DNA from: Desulfococcus sp. 4484_241
GTDB taxonomy: Bacteria; Desulfobacterota; Desulfobacteria; Desulfobacterales; Desulfosudaceae
Assembly: GCA_002085115.1 (NCBI GenBank)
Contig: MZGQ01000002.1
Span: 1 to 32,748 of the forward strand
Direction: 5' to 3'
DNA: 32,748 nt
Position numbers and translations under genes: made by a program. Below, piece by piece: positions 1 to 9,006 of the stretch. The notes beneath the pieces were generated by a model. It ran no database searches. It saw nothing but the letters and a program-made list of their open reading frames with translations, and had not been told where the DNA came from. The first letter of the stretch is position 1; the number at the start of each line of letters is the position of its first letter.

Positions 1-1
1 T

Positions 2-1303
2 TTACACGTGGAGATCCCAAGCGAGGTTGTGGCCCGTGAGTTGGAATCGAGTTATAACCAGCTCAGGAAAACCGCCAAAATAAAAGGGTTCAGGCCCGGC
101 AAGGCTCCAATGTCAATGCTGAAAAAACTGTACAGGGACCAGGTGCATACAGAGGTCGTGGAACAGCTGATAAGGAGCACACTGCCTGAGGCTGTCCGGG
201 AAAATGCGCCCGATATGATAGGGAATCCCGAGATCACAACCTCCGAGTTAAACGAAGAGTCTTCATTCACTTATGCCGCGACAGTGGAGGTTATCCCGGA
301 AATACCCGACATAGATTTCAAGGGGCTGACCCTGAAAAAACCTGTATACAAATACAGTGAAGAAGAGGTGGAACATCAGATAAAACTGCTTGGCAAAAAC
401 ATGGCAAAGCTTGAAGAGGTAAAGGAGGCGCGTCCGGCCCGGGAAGGCGATGCAGCTGCGATAGAATACAAAGGTTATCACAACGGGGAACTGATTGTGG
501 AAACACCTGAAATTGATGATTTCCAGATAATTATAGGATCCGGCACAATATCAAAGGAGTTTGACGAGCAGGTTACAGGCATGCTGCCTGGAGAATCGAA
601 GGAGTTCGACCTTACCGTGCCGGATAACCATCCCGACAGGCAGCTCGCAGGCAAAACCATCCATTACGTAACCACGCTAAAGTCGCTTAAAGAGGAGATT
701 CTGCCTGAGATAAACGACGAGTTTGCCAAACAGATAGGTAAGTTTGAATCACTGGAACAGTTAAAGGATGCAATACGAAAAGACCTTCAGGCAAACTATG
801 ACAGGAGAAGCGAGCAGGAGGTAAACGAACAGGTATTCAAGGCCCTTATTGAAAGAACTTCCTTCGAGGTGCCTGAAAAACTGATAAACTATGAACTTGA
901 TGCCATTATAGACGAGATCGAACGAACCTATGCGGCATATGATCTGTCCCTTGAAATGACCGGACAGACACACGATGAACTAAGGGAAAAATACCATGAT
1001 ACAGCGGTAAAGCAGGCAAAACGCCACCTGATCCTGGGCAAGATAATCAAGCAGGAAGAGCTTTCCATATCCGAGGAGGAGATGGATCAAGAGTTTGAAA
1101 AGATCGCCGAAAGTATCGGACACCCCAAAGACCTGGTAAAACAGTATTACCAGCAGAGCCAGGAACAGGTTTCCTCGCTGCAATACGCCTTGCTTGAAAA
1201 AAAAGCGATGCATACTATTATAGAAAACAGTATAATAGAAGAGGTGGCACCGGAAGAGGAAGCAGATGAGCAAACCGCCGAAGCCGGAAAAGGCGAGGAG
1301 TAG
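2..1303 (+). CDS. tig: Trigger factor, ribosome-associated chaperone and peptidyl-prolyl isomerase (5' end cut by window)
   Basis: Trigger factor binds the ribosome near the exit tunnel and shields nascent chains. The reading frame is open to the left window edge, and the first in-frame GTG at position 8 lies inside the ribosome-binding domain, so roughly 15 residues including the true start are missing. The ribosome-docking signature GFRPGKAP is encoded near position 90. It is followed by an FKBP-like isomerase domain (about residues 140-235 counted from position 8) and a long helical C-terminal chaperone domain with a Glu-rich tail. The stop is TAG 1301-1303, 47 bases before clpP. The order tig-clpP-clpX-lon is a conserved bacterial proteostasis cluster, which supports the call. 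Its promoter lies outside the window. Confidence 0.97.
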   Translation, partial: LHVEIPSEVVARELESSYNQLRKTAKIKGFRPGKAPMSMLKKLYRDQVHTEVVEQLIRSTLPEAVRENAPDMIGNPEITTSELNEESSFTYAATVEVIPEIPDIDFKGLTLKKPVYKYSEEEVEHQIKLLGKNMAKLEEVKEARPAREGDAAAIEYKGYHNGELIVETPEIDDFQIIIGSGTISKEFDEQVTGMLPGESKEFDLTVPDNHPDRQLAGKTIHYVTTLKSLKEEILPEINDEFAKQIGKFESLEQLKDAIRKDLQANYDRRSEQEVNEQVFKALIERTSFEVPEKLINYELDAIIDEIERTYAAYDLSLEMTGQTHDELREKYHDTAVKQAKRHLILGKIIKQEELSISEEEMDQEFEKIAESIGHPKDLVKQYYQQSQEQVSSLQYALLEKKAMHTIIENSIIEEVAPEEEADEQTAEAGKGEE

Positions 1304-1350
1304 AGCGTAAAACATATGAACAATAAACATGAACTTCAGGAGGTTTTACA

Positions 1351-1968
1351 GTGCCCTTAATCCCAATGGTCATAGAGCAGACGAGCAGGGGAGAACGTGC
1401 GTTTGATATATATTCGAGGCTTCTCAAGGACAGGATAGTGTTCATTGGAAGCCCGATTGATGATGAGACCGCCAATCTTCTTATTGCCCAGCTTCTGTTT
1501 CTGGAATCGGAAGATCCTGACAAGGATATAAACTTCTATATAAACTCACCGGGCGGAAAGGTCTCGGCTGGAATGGCGATTTACGATACAATGCAATACA
1601 TAAAACCTGACATTGCAACCGTGTGTATAGGCCTTGCCGCCAGTATGGGGGCGTTTCTGCTCGCGGCCGGGACAAAGGGAAAGAGGTTCTCACTCCCACA
1701 CTCGAGAATAATGATTCACCAGCCGATGGGAGGCACGCAGGGACAGGCATCCGACATTGCCATACAGGCACAGGAGATCCTCAAGATGAAGGAGACCCTG
1801 AATCAGCTCCTTGCAAAACATACCGGCAAGCCCATAGAGCAGGTTCAGACCGATACAGATCGCGATTTTTACATGTCAAGCGAAGAGGCAAAAGAGTATG
1901 GCATAATTGATCATGTCATAAGGGACCGAAGCGACCTCGACAAGCTTGAAAAACAGGAGGAGGCATAG
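1351..1968 (+). CDS. clpP: ATP-dependent Clp protease proteolytic subunit ClpP
   Basis: ClpP is the serine peptidase that forms the barrel of cytoplasmic ClpXP. The product has 205 residues, the usual length. The catalytic triad is visible as Ser98 (in AASMGAF), His123 (in MIHQP) and Asp172. The start is GTG, chosen because a strong Shine-Dalgarno CAGGAGG at 1337-1343 precedes it by 7 bases and because the protein begins with the family-typical [20 protein letters not shown]. The gene ends two bases before clpX, so the two subunits are probably translated from one message. No N-terminal propeptide of note is present. Confidence 0.98.
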   Translation: MPLIPMVIEQTSRGERAFDIYSRLLKDRIVFIGSPIDDETANLLIAQLLFLESEDPDKDINFYINSPGGKVSAGMAIYDTMQYIKPDIATVCIGLAASMGAFLLAAGTKGKRFSLPHSRIMIHQPMGGTQGQASDIAIQAQEILKMKETLNQLLAKHTGKPIEQVQTDTDRDFYMSSEEAKEYGIIDHVIRDRSDLDKLEKQEEA

Positions 1969-1970
1969 CG

Positions 1971-3224
1971 ATGAGCAAGCGTGATGAAGGCGGTGAAATA
2001 CGCACCTGTTCATTCTGCGGGAAAACGCAAAACGAGGTCAAAAGACTGATAGCCGGTCCTTCCGTGCATATCTGCGATGAATGTATCCATCTTTGCAACG
2101 AGATAATCGAGGAGGAATATGAGAAAGAAGCCCTTGAAACCGGGGAACTGCTTCCTCCCAAGGAGATTAAGGCGCTTTTGGACGATTATGTCATAGAGCA
2201 GGAGCGCGCCAAAAAGGCATTGGCGGTTGCAGTGTACAACCATTATAAGAGACTTTACTTACCAGCCATGGCAGGAGATGTCGAGATACAGAAAAGCAAC
2301 ATCCTCCTTATCGGTCCAACCGGATGCGGGAAAACGTTGCTTGCCCAGACCCTTGCCAGGTTCCTGAACGTTCCCTTTACCATCGCCGATGCAACCACAC
2401 TGACCGAGGCAGGATACGTCGGCGAAGATGTGGAGAACATAATCCTGGCACTGCTTCAAAATGCGGACTACGACGTTGCCAAGGCCCAGCGTGGAATCGT
2501 TTACGTGGACGAAATAGACAAGATCGCCCAGCGTTCCGACAACCCGTCCATCACAAGAGATGTTTCAGGCGAAGGGGTGCAGCAGGCGCTTTTGAAAATC
2601 ATGGAAGGGACAACAGCCAACGTGCCCCCAAAGGGCGGCAGAAAACATCCCCAGCAGGATTTCGTAAAGGTGGATACTTCAAATATACTTTTTATCTGTG
2701 GAGGGACCTTTACAGGTCTTGAGAAGATAATAGAGCGGCGTGTCGGGGAAAAGAGCATAGGGTTCGGCAGCAGGACCGCAGGCAACCCGGGTAAAGAATA
2801 TAATGAAATCCTGCCGATGGTCGAGCCTCAGGATCTGATAAGATTCGGCATGATACCGGAATTCCTCGGCAGGCTGCCTGTTGTGGTTACGCTGGAAGAG
2901 CTAAGCGAAGAGTCGCTGGTCAAAATACTGACCGAGCCTAAAAACGCTTTGGTAAAGCAGTTCCAGAAACTGTTTGAAATGGAGGGGGTAAACCTGAAAT
3001 TCACGGATAGTGCGTTGGCGAAGATCGCATCCTTGGCGATGAAGAGAAAATCAGGGGCGCGTGGCCTGAGGTCCATAATCGAGAACTGTATGCTTGATCT
3101 TATGTATGAGATTCCGTCAATCAGCGGTGTAAAAGAGTGTGTTATAGGTGAAGAGGTTATAGCAAAAAAGGAAGAACCTATTCTGATCTTCGAGCAGACA
3201 AAAAAACGTAAAAAACAGGCGTAA
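1971..3224 (+). CDS. clpX: ATP-dependent Clp protease ATP-binding subunit ClpX
   Basis: ClpX is the AAA+ unfoldase that feeds substrates into ClpP. The 417-residue product has an N-terminal C4 zinc-binding domain (Cys13, Cys16, Cys35, Cys38), Walker A GPTGCGKT at 115-122, a GYVG pore loop at 148-151, Walker B ending in YVDEID at about 178-183, an RKH loop at 224-226 and the IGF loop at 263-265 that docks on ClpP. All functional motifs are intact, so a working ClpXP is expected. The ATG start sits two bases after the clpP stop, and its ribosome-binding site (AGGAGGAGG) lies inside the end of clpP. This fits translational coupling. Confidence 0.98.
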   Translation: MSKRDEGGEIRTCSFCGKTQNEVKRLIAGPSVHICDECIHLCNEIIEEEYEKEALETGELLPPKEIKALLDDYVIEQERAKKALAVAVYNHYKRLYLPAMAGDVEIQKSNILLIGPTGCGKTLLAQTLARFLNVPFTIADATTLTEAGYVGEDVENIILALLQNADYDVAKAQRGIVYVDEIDKIAQRSDNPSITRDVSGEGVQQALLKIMEGTTANVPPKGGRKHPQQDFVKVDTSNILFICGGTFTGLEKIIERRVGEKSIGFGSRTAGNPGKEYNEILPMVEPQDLIRFGMIPEFLGRLPVVVTLEELSEESLVKILTEPKNALVKQFQKLFEMEGVNLKFTDSALAKIASLAMKRKSGARGLRSIIENCMLDLMYEIPSISGVKECVIGEEVIAKKEEPILIFEQTKKRKKQA

Positions 3225-3370
3225 CCAAAAACGGAGACAAGCGGCCCGTATGGCCCTCAACCGCACCCTGCTGCATCCATATATGACATGATTATATGGC
3301 ATGGCAGGCAGGCGAATCGGTTGCAGGTATACGGGCTGAAAAATTGATTGGGCATCTTGGGAAAACTGCC

Positions 3371-5764
3371 ATGATACATATATCGAAACTGTTCAAGCAA
3401 CTTGGAGAGGAGGGATCCATCACAAGCCTTCCGCTTCTTCCGTTAAGAGACGTTGTGGTGTTCCCATACATGGTGGTACCGCTTTTCATCGGCAGGGCAA
3501 AATCGATAAATGCCCTGACAAACGCCATGGACACCGACAAACGAATATTTCTCGCCGTGCAGACCCGGCCGGACATAGACGATCCCACCCAAAACGATAT
3601 AAAGGCAACAGGAACCATCGGCACAGTGCTGCAGATGCTTCGTCTTTCTGACGGAAGCGTCAAGGCGCTGGTAGAAGGCAAGGCGCGGGGGCGTATTGTC
3701 AATTTTCAAGACGACGATGATTTTTTCAGGGTGGAGGTTTCTCCGGCTTTGGAAAGCGGCCTTTCCATGGCAGAGGAAACCGCGCTGATACGCACGGTCC
3801 TGGGAAAACTCGAAGAGTACATAAAACGCAACAAAAACGCGATACCCCAGGAGACGTTTAACAACATTATTGCAATCTCAAACGCATCCCAGCTTGCGGA
3901 CACGATCGCAGCCCATCTTCCACTTAGCATAAAAAACAAGCAGCGTCTGCTGGAGGAAACCGATCTGAAAAACCGGCTTGTCAAACTTGCAGGCCTGATC
4001 TCTTCTGAAATCGAGATAGCCGCAATCGAGCAGAAGATAAAGCAGCGCGTCAAGAAACAGATGGAGCAGCACCAGAAGAACTACTATCTCCATGAACAGA
4101 TGCGGGCCATAAAAAAGGAGATGGGCAGCGACGGCGAAGGCAGTGAAGAGATAGAGGAGTTAGAAAAACGCCTTAAACGGAAAAAAATGCCGAAGGAGGG
4201 TGCAAGAAAGGCCAGGCATGAGCTGAAAAAACTGAAAAACACTCCTCCGATGTCAGCCGAATATACCGTTATACGCAACTACATAGACTGGCTGATAAGC
4301 CTGCCCTGGCTTAACAAAAGCAAGGTAAACAGCGACATCAAGGCTGCTGAAACGATCCTGAACCAAGACCACTACGGGCTTGAAAAACCAAAGGAACGCA
4401 TACTCGAGCACCTGGCCGTCCAGTCGCTCGTAAAAAAGGTGAAAGGACCGATACTCTGCCTTGTGGGGCCGCCCGGTGTGGGGAAAACATCGCTTGCCCA
4501 ATCTGTGGCCAGGGCCACAGGCAGAAAATTCGTGCGCATATCCCTTGGCGGGGTCCGTGACGAGGCCGAAATACGCGGTCACAGGCGCACATATATAGGC
4601 TCAATGCCCGGGAAAATCATACAGGCCTTGAGAAAAATAAATGTAAATAACCCGGTTTTCTGCCTTGACGAGGTGGATAAGATGAGTATGGATTTTCGGG
4701 GCGACCCATCGGCTGCTCTCCTTGAAGTCCTTGACCCGGAGCAGAACCATTCCTTCAACGACCACTACCTGGATGTTGATTACGACCTTTCCGATATAAT
4801 GTTCATAACCACGGCCAACAGCCTGCACAGCATCCCGCTCCCCCTGCAGGACAGGATGGAAATCATAAAGCTGCCCGGTTATACGGAATATGAAAAGTAT
4901 CACATAGCTGCAAAATTCCTCATACCCAAACAGATCCAGGCAAACGGCCTTGAGGGTATAGATGTAACCTTTTCAAGGAACGCGGTATATACCATAATAC
5001 AGCGGTATACACGCGAGGCAGGTGTGAGAAATCTGGAGCGGGAGATATCAACCATATGCAGGAAAATAGCCCGCAAAGTGGCTAAAAACAACGGTGAGCG
5101 TGCCTTTCGCATAACAGCAGCCAATGTCCAGACCTATCTGGGCCCGCCTCGCTACAGGCACGGCCAGATGGAGGATGACGATCGCATCGGCCTGGTGACC
5201 GGACTGGCATGGACCGAGGTGGGCGGCGAACTTCTCGGTATAGAAACCGCGATCATGCCCGGCAAGGGTGAACTTACAATAACCGGTAAACTGGGGGATG
5301 TTATGAAAGAGTCGGCCCAGGCTGCACTGAGCTACGTGCGGTCGCGCTCCGAGCAATTCCACCTGGAAACCGATTTTTACAAAAAACTCGACATCCATAT
5401 ACATGTACCTGAAGGCGCTATACCAAAAGACGGGCCATCGGCGGGTGTCACAATGTGCACGTCTCTGGTGTCAGCCCTGACAAAGACCCCGGTATACAGA
5501 AACATCGCAATGACCGGCGAGATCACATTGAGGGGGCGGGTGCTTCCTGTTGGCGGAATACGTGACAAGATCCTTGCTGCCCACAGGGGCGGGATCAACA
5601 GGGTTATAATCCCGAAGGACTGCGAGAAGGACCTGCACGAGATCCCCCAGACCATTGCAAAAAAACTGGATATCATACTTTCCGAACATATGGATGAAAT
5701 ACTTTCCATCGCTCTTAAAAACGGCACTCCGGGGTATAAAGGTGAATCACAACCCGATTCCTGA
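3371..5764 (+). CDS. lon: ATP-dependent protease Lon (La), start uncertain
   Basis: Lon is a soluble AAA+ serine protease that degrades misfolded and regulatory proteins. From ATG 3371 the product has 797 residues (E. coli Lon has 784). Numbered that way, the substrate-binding N domain begins at LPLLPLRDVVVFPYM, Walker A GPPGVGKT is at 366-373, Walker B FCLDEVDK at 430-437, and the catalytic dyad is Ser690 (PKDGPSAG) and Lys733 (GGIRDKILAA). The 43-residue Ser-Lys spacing equals that of E. coli Lon. The start is ambiguous: ATG 3296 would add 25 residues but has no ribosome-binding site, and ATG 3371 has only a weak GGGA upstream. The best Shine-Dalgarno (3404-3414) lies further in. The preceding 146 bases after clpX show no clear terminator. 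Confidence 0.95.
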   Translation: MIHISKLFKQLGEEGSITSLPLLPLRDVVVFPYMVVPLFIGRAKSINALTNAMDTDKRIFLAVQTRPDIDDPTQNDIKATGTIGTVLQMLRLSDGSVKALVEGKARGRIVNFQDDDDFFRVEVSPALESGLSMAEETALIRTVLGKLEEYIKRNKNAIPQETFNNIIAISNASQLADTIAAHLPLSIKNKQRLLEETDLKNRLVKLAGLISSEIEIAAIEQKIKQRVKKQMEQHQKNYYLHEQMRAIKKEMGSDGEGSEEIEELEKRLKRKKMPKEGARKARHELKKLKNTPPMSAEYTVIRNYIDWLISLPWLNKSKVNSDIKAAETILNQDHYGLEKPKERILEHLAVQSLVKKVKGPILCLVGPPGVGKTSLAQSVARATGRKFVRISLGGVRDEAEIRGHRRTYIGSMPGKIIQALRKINVNNPVFCLDEVDKMSMDFRGDPSAALLEVLDPEQNHSFNDHYLDVDYDLSDIMFITTANSLHSIPLPLQDRMEIIKLPGYTEYEKYHIAAKFLIPKQIQANGLEGIDVTFSRNAVYTIIQRYTREAGVRNLEREISTICRKIARKVAKNNGERAFRITAANVQTYLGPPRYRHGQMEDDDRIGLVTGLAWTEVGGELLGIETAIMPGKGELTITGKLGDVMKESAQAALSYVRSRSEQFHLETDFYKKLDIHIHVPEGAIPKDGPSAGVTMCTSLVSALTKTPVYRNIAMTGEITLRGRVLPVGGIRDKILAAHRGGINRVIIPKDCEKDLHEIPQTIAKKLDIILSEHMDEILSIALKNGTPGYKGESQPDS
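3404..3421 (+). promoter_or_regulatory. Strong Shine-Dalgarno-like purine tract inside the lon 5' coding region
   Basis: GGAGAGGAGGG at 3404-3414 is the best ribosome-binding sequence near the start of lon, but no ATG, GTG or TTG follows at a usable distance. An in-frame ATC codon at 3419 lies 5 bases after GGAGG and just before the conserved Lon N domain. The tract also encodes Gly-Glu-Glu-Gly, so it may be a coincidence of codon choice. Whether it is a real initiation site cannot be told from sequence. Confidence 0.3.
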
Positions 5765-5826
5765 AAAAAAACCCCTTGTTGCCCTCCAACCGGAGTGTGA
5801 CATGTTCTGAAAACAGGTTCTGCTGT

Positions 5827-5856
5827 TTGAAAAATTAAAAGATTGACTTTTATAAC
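5827..5856 (+). promoter_or_regulatory. Candidate sigma70 promoter upstream of the chemoreceptor gene
   Basis: TTGAAA (5827-5832), an 18-base spacer and TATAAC (5851-5856) each match five of six consensus positions. The -10 box overlaps the left arm of an inverted repeat, TATAACG (5851-5857) with CGTTATA (5884-5890), which could be an operator. Transcription would start near 5863 and meet the hairpin at 5890-5921 almost at once. Confidence 0.5.
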
Positions 5857-5889
5857 GATAAACGATTAGTCTGATATGGTTAGCGTTAT

Positions 5890-5921
5890 ACCGGTGATGG
5901 TTCGCATGTTCACCGGTTTTT
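5890..5921 (+). terminator. Intrinsic terminator-like hairpin
   Basis: ACCGGTGA (5890-5897) pairs perfectly with TCACCGGT (5910-5917) around a 12-base loop, and five T residues follow (5917-5921). It can end transcripts reading through from lon, which stops 126 bases upstream. It also lies only about 30 bases after the start predicted for the promoter at 5827-5856, so it may act as an attenuator or the 3' end of a short RNA. Confidence 0.65.
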
Positions 5922-5988
5922 AACGATGCATCCAAGGACTGGAACCTTTACGTCCTGAAGACCACATTCAGTTTTTAATTTTCACCAT

Positions 5989-6029
5989 TTTTTTAGCCAA
6001 ATCCGTTTCGGGCGGCTTTGGCGAAAAAA
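5989..6029. repeat. Imperfect palindrome, possible copy A of a dispersed hairpin element
   Basis: GCCAAA (5996-6001) pairs with TTTGGC (6017-6022). After one mismatch the stem continues with TTTTTT (5989-5994) against AAAAAA (6024-6029). No T run follows on either strand, so it is not a standard terminator. It shares GGCGGCTTTG with the hairpin at 7902-7934. Confidence 0.4.
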
Positions 6030-6133
6030 TCTTGCGCACTTTTATCTGCTCAGGTAGCATGTTAAGTCTGAAAAAGTATGCAGAAAAATTAAACCGTCTT
6101 ATCATGGACAAAGTAACCTTTGTGCAAAGGATT

Positions 6134-7807
6134 ATGAAATTGTTGCGATCCTTGAGTATCTCCAAAAAAATATGGTTTGCCCTGGGTGTTCTGCTCATGG
6201 GCTATCTTGTGTCCATTGTATTTGGCTTCATAAACAGTATCGACACGGAACACCGGATCAGGCTTGTAGCCGAATACCTCTCCCCGGCGTACAGAAGCAC
6301 CCGGTCAGCTATCATAAGTTACGATGCCCAGGTAAAAATGTATGAAGATGCCTATATGACAGGCGATGAGTCACTGCTCGAAAAGGCCGCCCAAAAATCA
6401 TACGAATGCACTGCAGAGCTTATGGCTATAAGCGACCTGGCAAAACAGAACAACGATGATCCTTCCCCTATAGACATGCTGGCTCAGGCGATCTCCAACT
6501 ACACAGAGACTGCCGGGGATACCTATTCACAGGCCATTGCTGACAAAACAGGATCAATGGAAATACAGCAGCAGGTTCTTTATCTTGCGAAGCAGACAAA
6601 GAGTATACGGGAGCAGCTTGCAACCTTGAAAGAAAGCTATGACAAACGATTTATGTCCGAGCTTGCCAGCATTACCAATACCAGCCGGCACAAGCGGATT
6701 GGAGACCTGCTTGTTTTTTTTATCATGGCTACCCTTTCCGTATCATTAACCGGCTTTATAGTAAAACGTTCTATAAGTTCGCCTTTGAAAAACACCGTGG
6801 CAATGGTCAAGGATATTGCCGAGGGTAAGGGAGACCTTACCAAGAGACTTGCCATAAAGTATGAGGACGAGGTGGGGGAGGTGTCAAGGTGGGTGAACGC
6901 CTTTATTGAAAACATCCAGTGGATGGTTAAAAACATAGTAAGAGACACCGAAACCATTAAAACAGCATCTTCCGAACTGTCGGTTCTCTCCGGCAAACTG
7001 AACCGGAACTCGGAACAGATGGTCGGTCGGGCCAACACCGTTTCCGCGGCAGCAGAAGAGATGGCCGTAAACATGGAGTCGATTGCCGCTTCAATGGAGC
7101 AGGCTGCGTCTAACACCGATACAGTGGCTGCCGCAACAGAAGAGATGAGTACAACCATAAACGAAATAGCTCAAAATTCGCAAAAGGCATCAGCCATAAC
7201 CCACGACGCTGTTTCCAAGTCAGGCCAGGCTTCGGAAAGGGTTGCGGCACTTGGCGAGGCTGCATATGAAATCGGCAAAGTAACTGAAACGATCAACGAG
7301 ATTTCCGAACAGACAAATCTTCTTGCCCTGAATGCAACTATCGAGGCAGCAAGGGCCGGCGAAGCCGGCAAGGGGTTTGCGGTGGTTGCCGATGAGATAA
7401 AGGCACTTGCCAGGCAGACTGCCGAGGCAACCCTGGACATAAAGGATAAGATTCTTGGTATCCAGGAGACAGCCGCAGGAACTGTAAAGGATATAAAGGA
7501 AATAGCGGATATCATAGACGAGGCAAACGGAATAGTTACAATAATAGCATCCTCTGTTGAAGAACAGTCATCATCCACGAGAGAGATAGCGGCAAACGTC
7601 TCCGAAGTGTCGCGCGCAATAGGCCATGTAAGCGAAAGGGTTTTCCAGGGTTCAAAGGCCACGGGGGAAATATCCCGGGATATTGCAACCGTCAATGAAA
7701 GGGCAGCCGCAGTATCGGGCAACAGCAAACAGCTAAACAAAAATGCTGAAAAGCTCTCAGCTCTTGCGGACCAGCTCTACAATCTGACAGGGAAATTCAA
7801 GGTGTAG
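6134..7807 (+). CDS. Methyl-accepting chemotaxis protein, transmembrane
   Basis: This is a chemoreceptor that controls a CheA-CheW signalling array. From ATG 6134 (557 residues) it has TM1 at about 14-33, a helical periplasmic sensor of about 155 residues (four-helix-bundle type by appearance), TM2 at 189-209, a HAMP domain at 210-262 and a long cytoplasmic coiled coil. The conserved hairpin tip, [20 protein letters not shown], falls near residues 392-411. It ends in GKFKV with no CheR/CheB-binding pentapeptide. The start is uncertain: ATG 6134 gives the family-typical [15 protein letters not shown], but its AAAGGA is only two bases away. ATG 6104, ATG 6059 and TTG 6032 are also in frame. No che gene is nearby and the ligand is unknown. 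Confidence 0.93.
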   Translation: MKLLRSLSISKKIWFALGVLLMGYLVSIVFGFINSIDTEHRIRLVAEYLSPAYRSTRSAIISYDAQVKMYEDAYMTGDESLLEKAAQKSYECTAELMAISDLAKQNNDDPSPIDMLAQAISNYTETAGDTYSQAIADKTGSMEIQQQVLYLAKQTKSIREQLATLKESYDKRFMSELASITNTSRHKRIGDLLVFFIMATLSVSLTGFIVKRSISSPLKNTVAMVKDIAEGKGDLTKRLAIKYEDEVGEVSRWVNAFIENIQWMVKNIVRDTETIKTASSELSVLSGKLNRNSEQMVGRANTVSAAAEEMAVNMESIAASMEQAASNTDTVAAATEEMSTTINEIAQNSQKASAITHDAVSKSGQASERVAALGEAAYEIGKVTETINEISEQTNLLALNATIEAARAGEAGKGFAVVADEIKALARQTAEATLDIKDKILGIQETAAGTVKDIKEIADIIDEANGIVTIIASSVEEQSSSTREIAANVSEVSRAIGHVSERVFQGSKATGEISRDIATVNERAAAVSGNSKQLNKNAEKLSALADQLYNLTGKFKV

Positions 7808-7901
7808 CCGGCCTTGTTCCCGCTTTGAAATGTAATGGTCCGGTAAAAACGGACACCCCATTTTGGTTCTTCAGATATAGTTGTAACCTTCAAAAAGCAT
7901 C

Positions 7902-7934
7902 TTGGCAAACGATCCGCTCAGGCGGCTTTGCCAA
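7902..7934. repeat. Long perfect-armed hairpin, possible copy B of a dispersed element
   Basis: TTGGCAAA (7902-7909) pairs with TTTGCCAA (7927-7934), and inside it CCGC (7914-7917) pairs with GCGG (7922-7925) around TCAG. No T run follows. It lies between the chemoreceptor stop and the ABC operon promoter. It shares GGCGGCTTTG with the palindrome at 5996-6022 and TTGGCAAAC with the element at 13225-13260. Confidence 0.45.
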
Positions 7935-7965
7935 TCGGGAATGTTCGGCGTCTCATACTTTACCC

Positions 7966-7995
7966 TTGACAATAAGCGTATTTTGGAATTATCAA
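7966..7995 (+). promoter_or_regulatory. Candidate sigma70 promoter of the ABC operon
   Basis: A perfect TTGACA (7966-7971), an 18-base spacer and TATCAA (7990-7995, four of six) give a plausible promoter with a start near 8002. That leaves a leader of about 50 bases before the ATPase ATG at 8052. The rest of the 244-base gap after the chemoreceptor holds only a 5-bp GTCCG/CGGAC hairpin (7838-7854) and the hairpin at 7902-7934. Confidence 0.45.
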
Positions 7996-8051
7996 CTTGT
8001 GTGTCAAAAGGTTGGTTTTGCGGTGTTGCTGGTTCATGCCGGAGGTGGAAT

Positions 8052-9005
8052 ATGGCTATGATAGAGGTAAGCAATCTTACCCGGTATTACGGCGATCTTT
8101 GCGCGGTGGACCGGATCAGCCTTGAGATCAACCGCGGCGAGATAGTCGGTCTTCTTGGGCCGAACGGCGCCGGTAAAACCACCACACTGAGGATGCTGAC
8201 CGGGTTTTTAGTTCCCTCGTCCGGGACGATCACCGTAAAGGGGATGTCGATCCATGACCGCATGGTGGATATAAAGCGGATCATGGGGTACCTTCCCGAG
8301 TCCGCCCCGATCTATCCCGATATGCTTGTCTACGATTATCTGTGCTATGTTGCCGATATACGGGGCGTTGACAGGGAAAAGCGCATGCCTGTCCTGAGCA
8401 GGGTGGCCCGGATGTGCGGCCTCGAGTCGGTCATGCACCAGCCGGTAGGCGATCTTTCAAAGGGGTTCAGGCAGCGCGTGGGGCTTGCCCATGCCATGAT
8501 CCACGACCCTGACATACTGGTTCTTGACGAGCCTACTTCCGGGCTTGATCCCAACCAGATAGTTGAAATCCGCGAAATCATCCGGCGCATTGGGCGGCAG
8601 AAAACCATAATATTTTCCACGCACATACTAAGCGAGGCCGAGGCCACCTGCGACCGTGTTGTGATTATCGACAAGGGGAAAATCGTGGCGGACGGTCCCA
8701 CTCATGCTCTTATGGGCGGGGACGGTGTTGACGCCGCCATAAGCCTTGTGCTTTCCGGAGCAACGGGCGGTGACGTCGAGACGGTCCTGAAAAGCGTTGA
8801 TGGTGTCCGCGCCGTTGAGGTGGACAGCAGGCCGTCGTCCGGGGGAAGTGACCTTTTGCATGTCCGGCTGACCTGTGATTCTTCTTCTGATCCACGCGCT
8901 GCGATATATAACCGGATAAAGCAGACCGACTGGGTGCTTCTGGAATTTTCAAGCCAAACCCGCAGTCTGGAGCACATATTCCGCAAACTGACCAGGGAGG
9001 AGTGA
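8052..9005 (+). CDS. ABC transporter ATPase, GldA-like (ABC-2 type exporter)
   Basis: This is the cytoplasmic ATPase of an ABC-2 type system, 317 residues long. The start ATG 8052 follows GGAGG (8041-8045) by six bases; the frame is open further upstream but without support. Visible motifs are Walker A GPNGAGKTT, a Q-loop region, the signature LSKGFRQRVGLAHAM (SKG in place of the usual SGG), Walker B ILVLDEPTSGLDP and the H-loop STH. The C-terminal 80 residues form an accessory domain. The gene is followed one base later by the permease and then by GldG-like and DUF4340 proteins, the arrangement seen around Bacteroidetes gldA-gldF-gldG and widespread in proteobacteria outside gliding. The substrate is unknown. 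Confidence 0.92.
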   Translation: MAMIEVSNLTRYYGDLCAVDRISLEINRGEIVGLLGPNGAGKTTTLRMLTGFLVPSSGTITVKGMSIHDRMVDIKRIMGYLPESAPIYPDMLVYDYLCYVADIRGVDREKRMPVLSRVARMCGLESVMHQPVGDLSKGFRQRVGLAHAMIHDPDILVLDEPTSGLDPNQIVEIREIIRRIGRQKTIIFSTHILSEAEATCDRVVIIDKGKIVADGPTHALMGGDGVDAAISLVLSGATGGDVETVLKSVDGVRAVEVDSRPSSGGSDLLHVRLTCDSSSDPRAAIYNRIKQTDWVLLEFSSQTRSLEHIFRKLTREE

Positions 9006-9006
9006 T

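Larger units (their letters stand above)
5765..6133. other. 369-base regulatory gap between lon and the chemoreceptor gene
   Basis: No convincing gene lies here. The stretch holds, in order, a small hairpin AAACAG/CTGTTT (5811-5828), a candidate sigma70 promoter (5827-5856), a direct repeat of AACGAT (from 5855), an intrinsic-terminator-like hairpin (5890-5921) and an imperfect palindrome (5989-6029). The chemoreceptor frame is open back to TTG 6032, so its start could lie inside the right end of this gap. Confidence 0.6.

Noticed and set aside
5843-5871. TTGACT at 5843 as -35 box
   Set aside because: No acceptable -10 hexamer lies 16-18 bases downstream; the overlapping TTGAAA/TATAAC pair is much better.
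7838-7854. GTCCG/CGGAC hairpin after the chemoreceptor as terminator or IS end
   Set aside because: Only five base pairs and no T run; the likeness to the sequence at 32459-32484 is limited to the same five bases.
7890-7945. Possible c-di-GMP (GEMM) riboswitch because of GGCAAAC and later GCUUUGCC
   Set aside because: The bases form one simple palindrome and the conserved GEMM core (GNRA tetraloop helix and its receptor) is not seen; the element also lies upstream of the likely transcript start at 8002.
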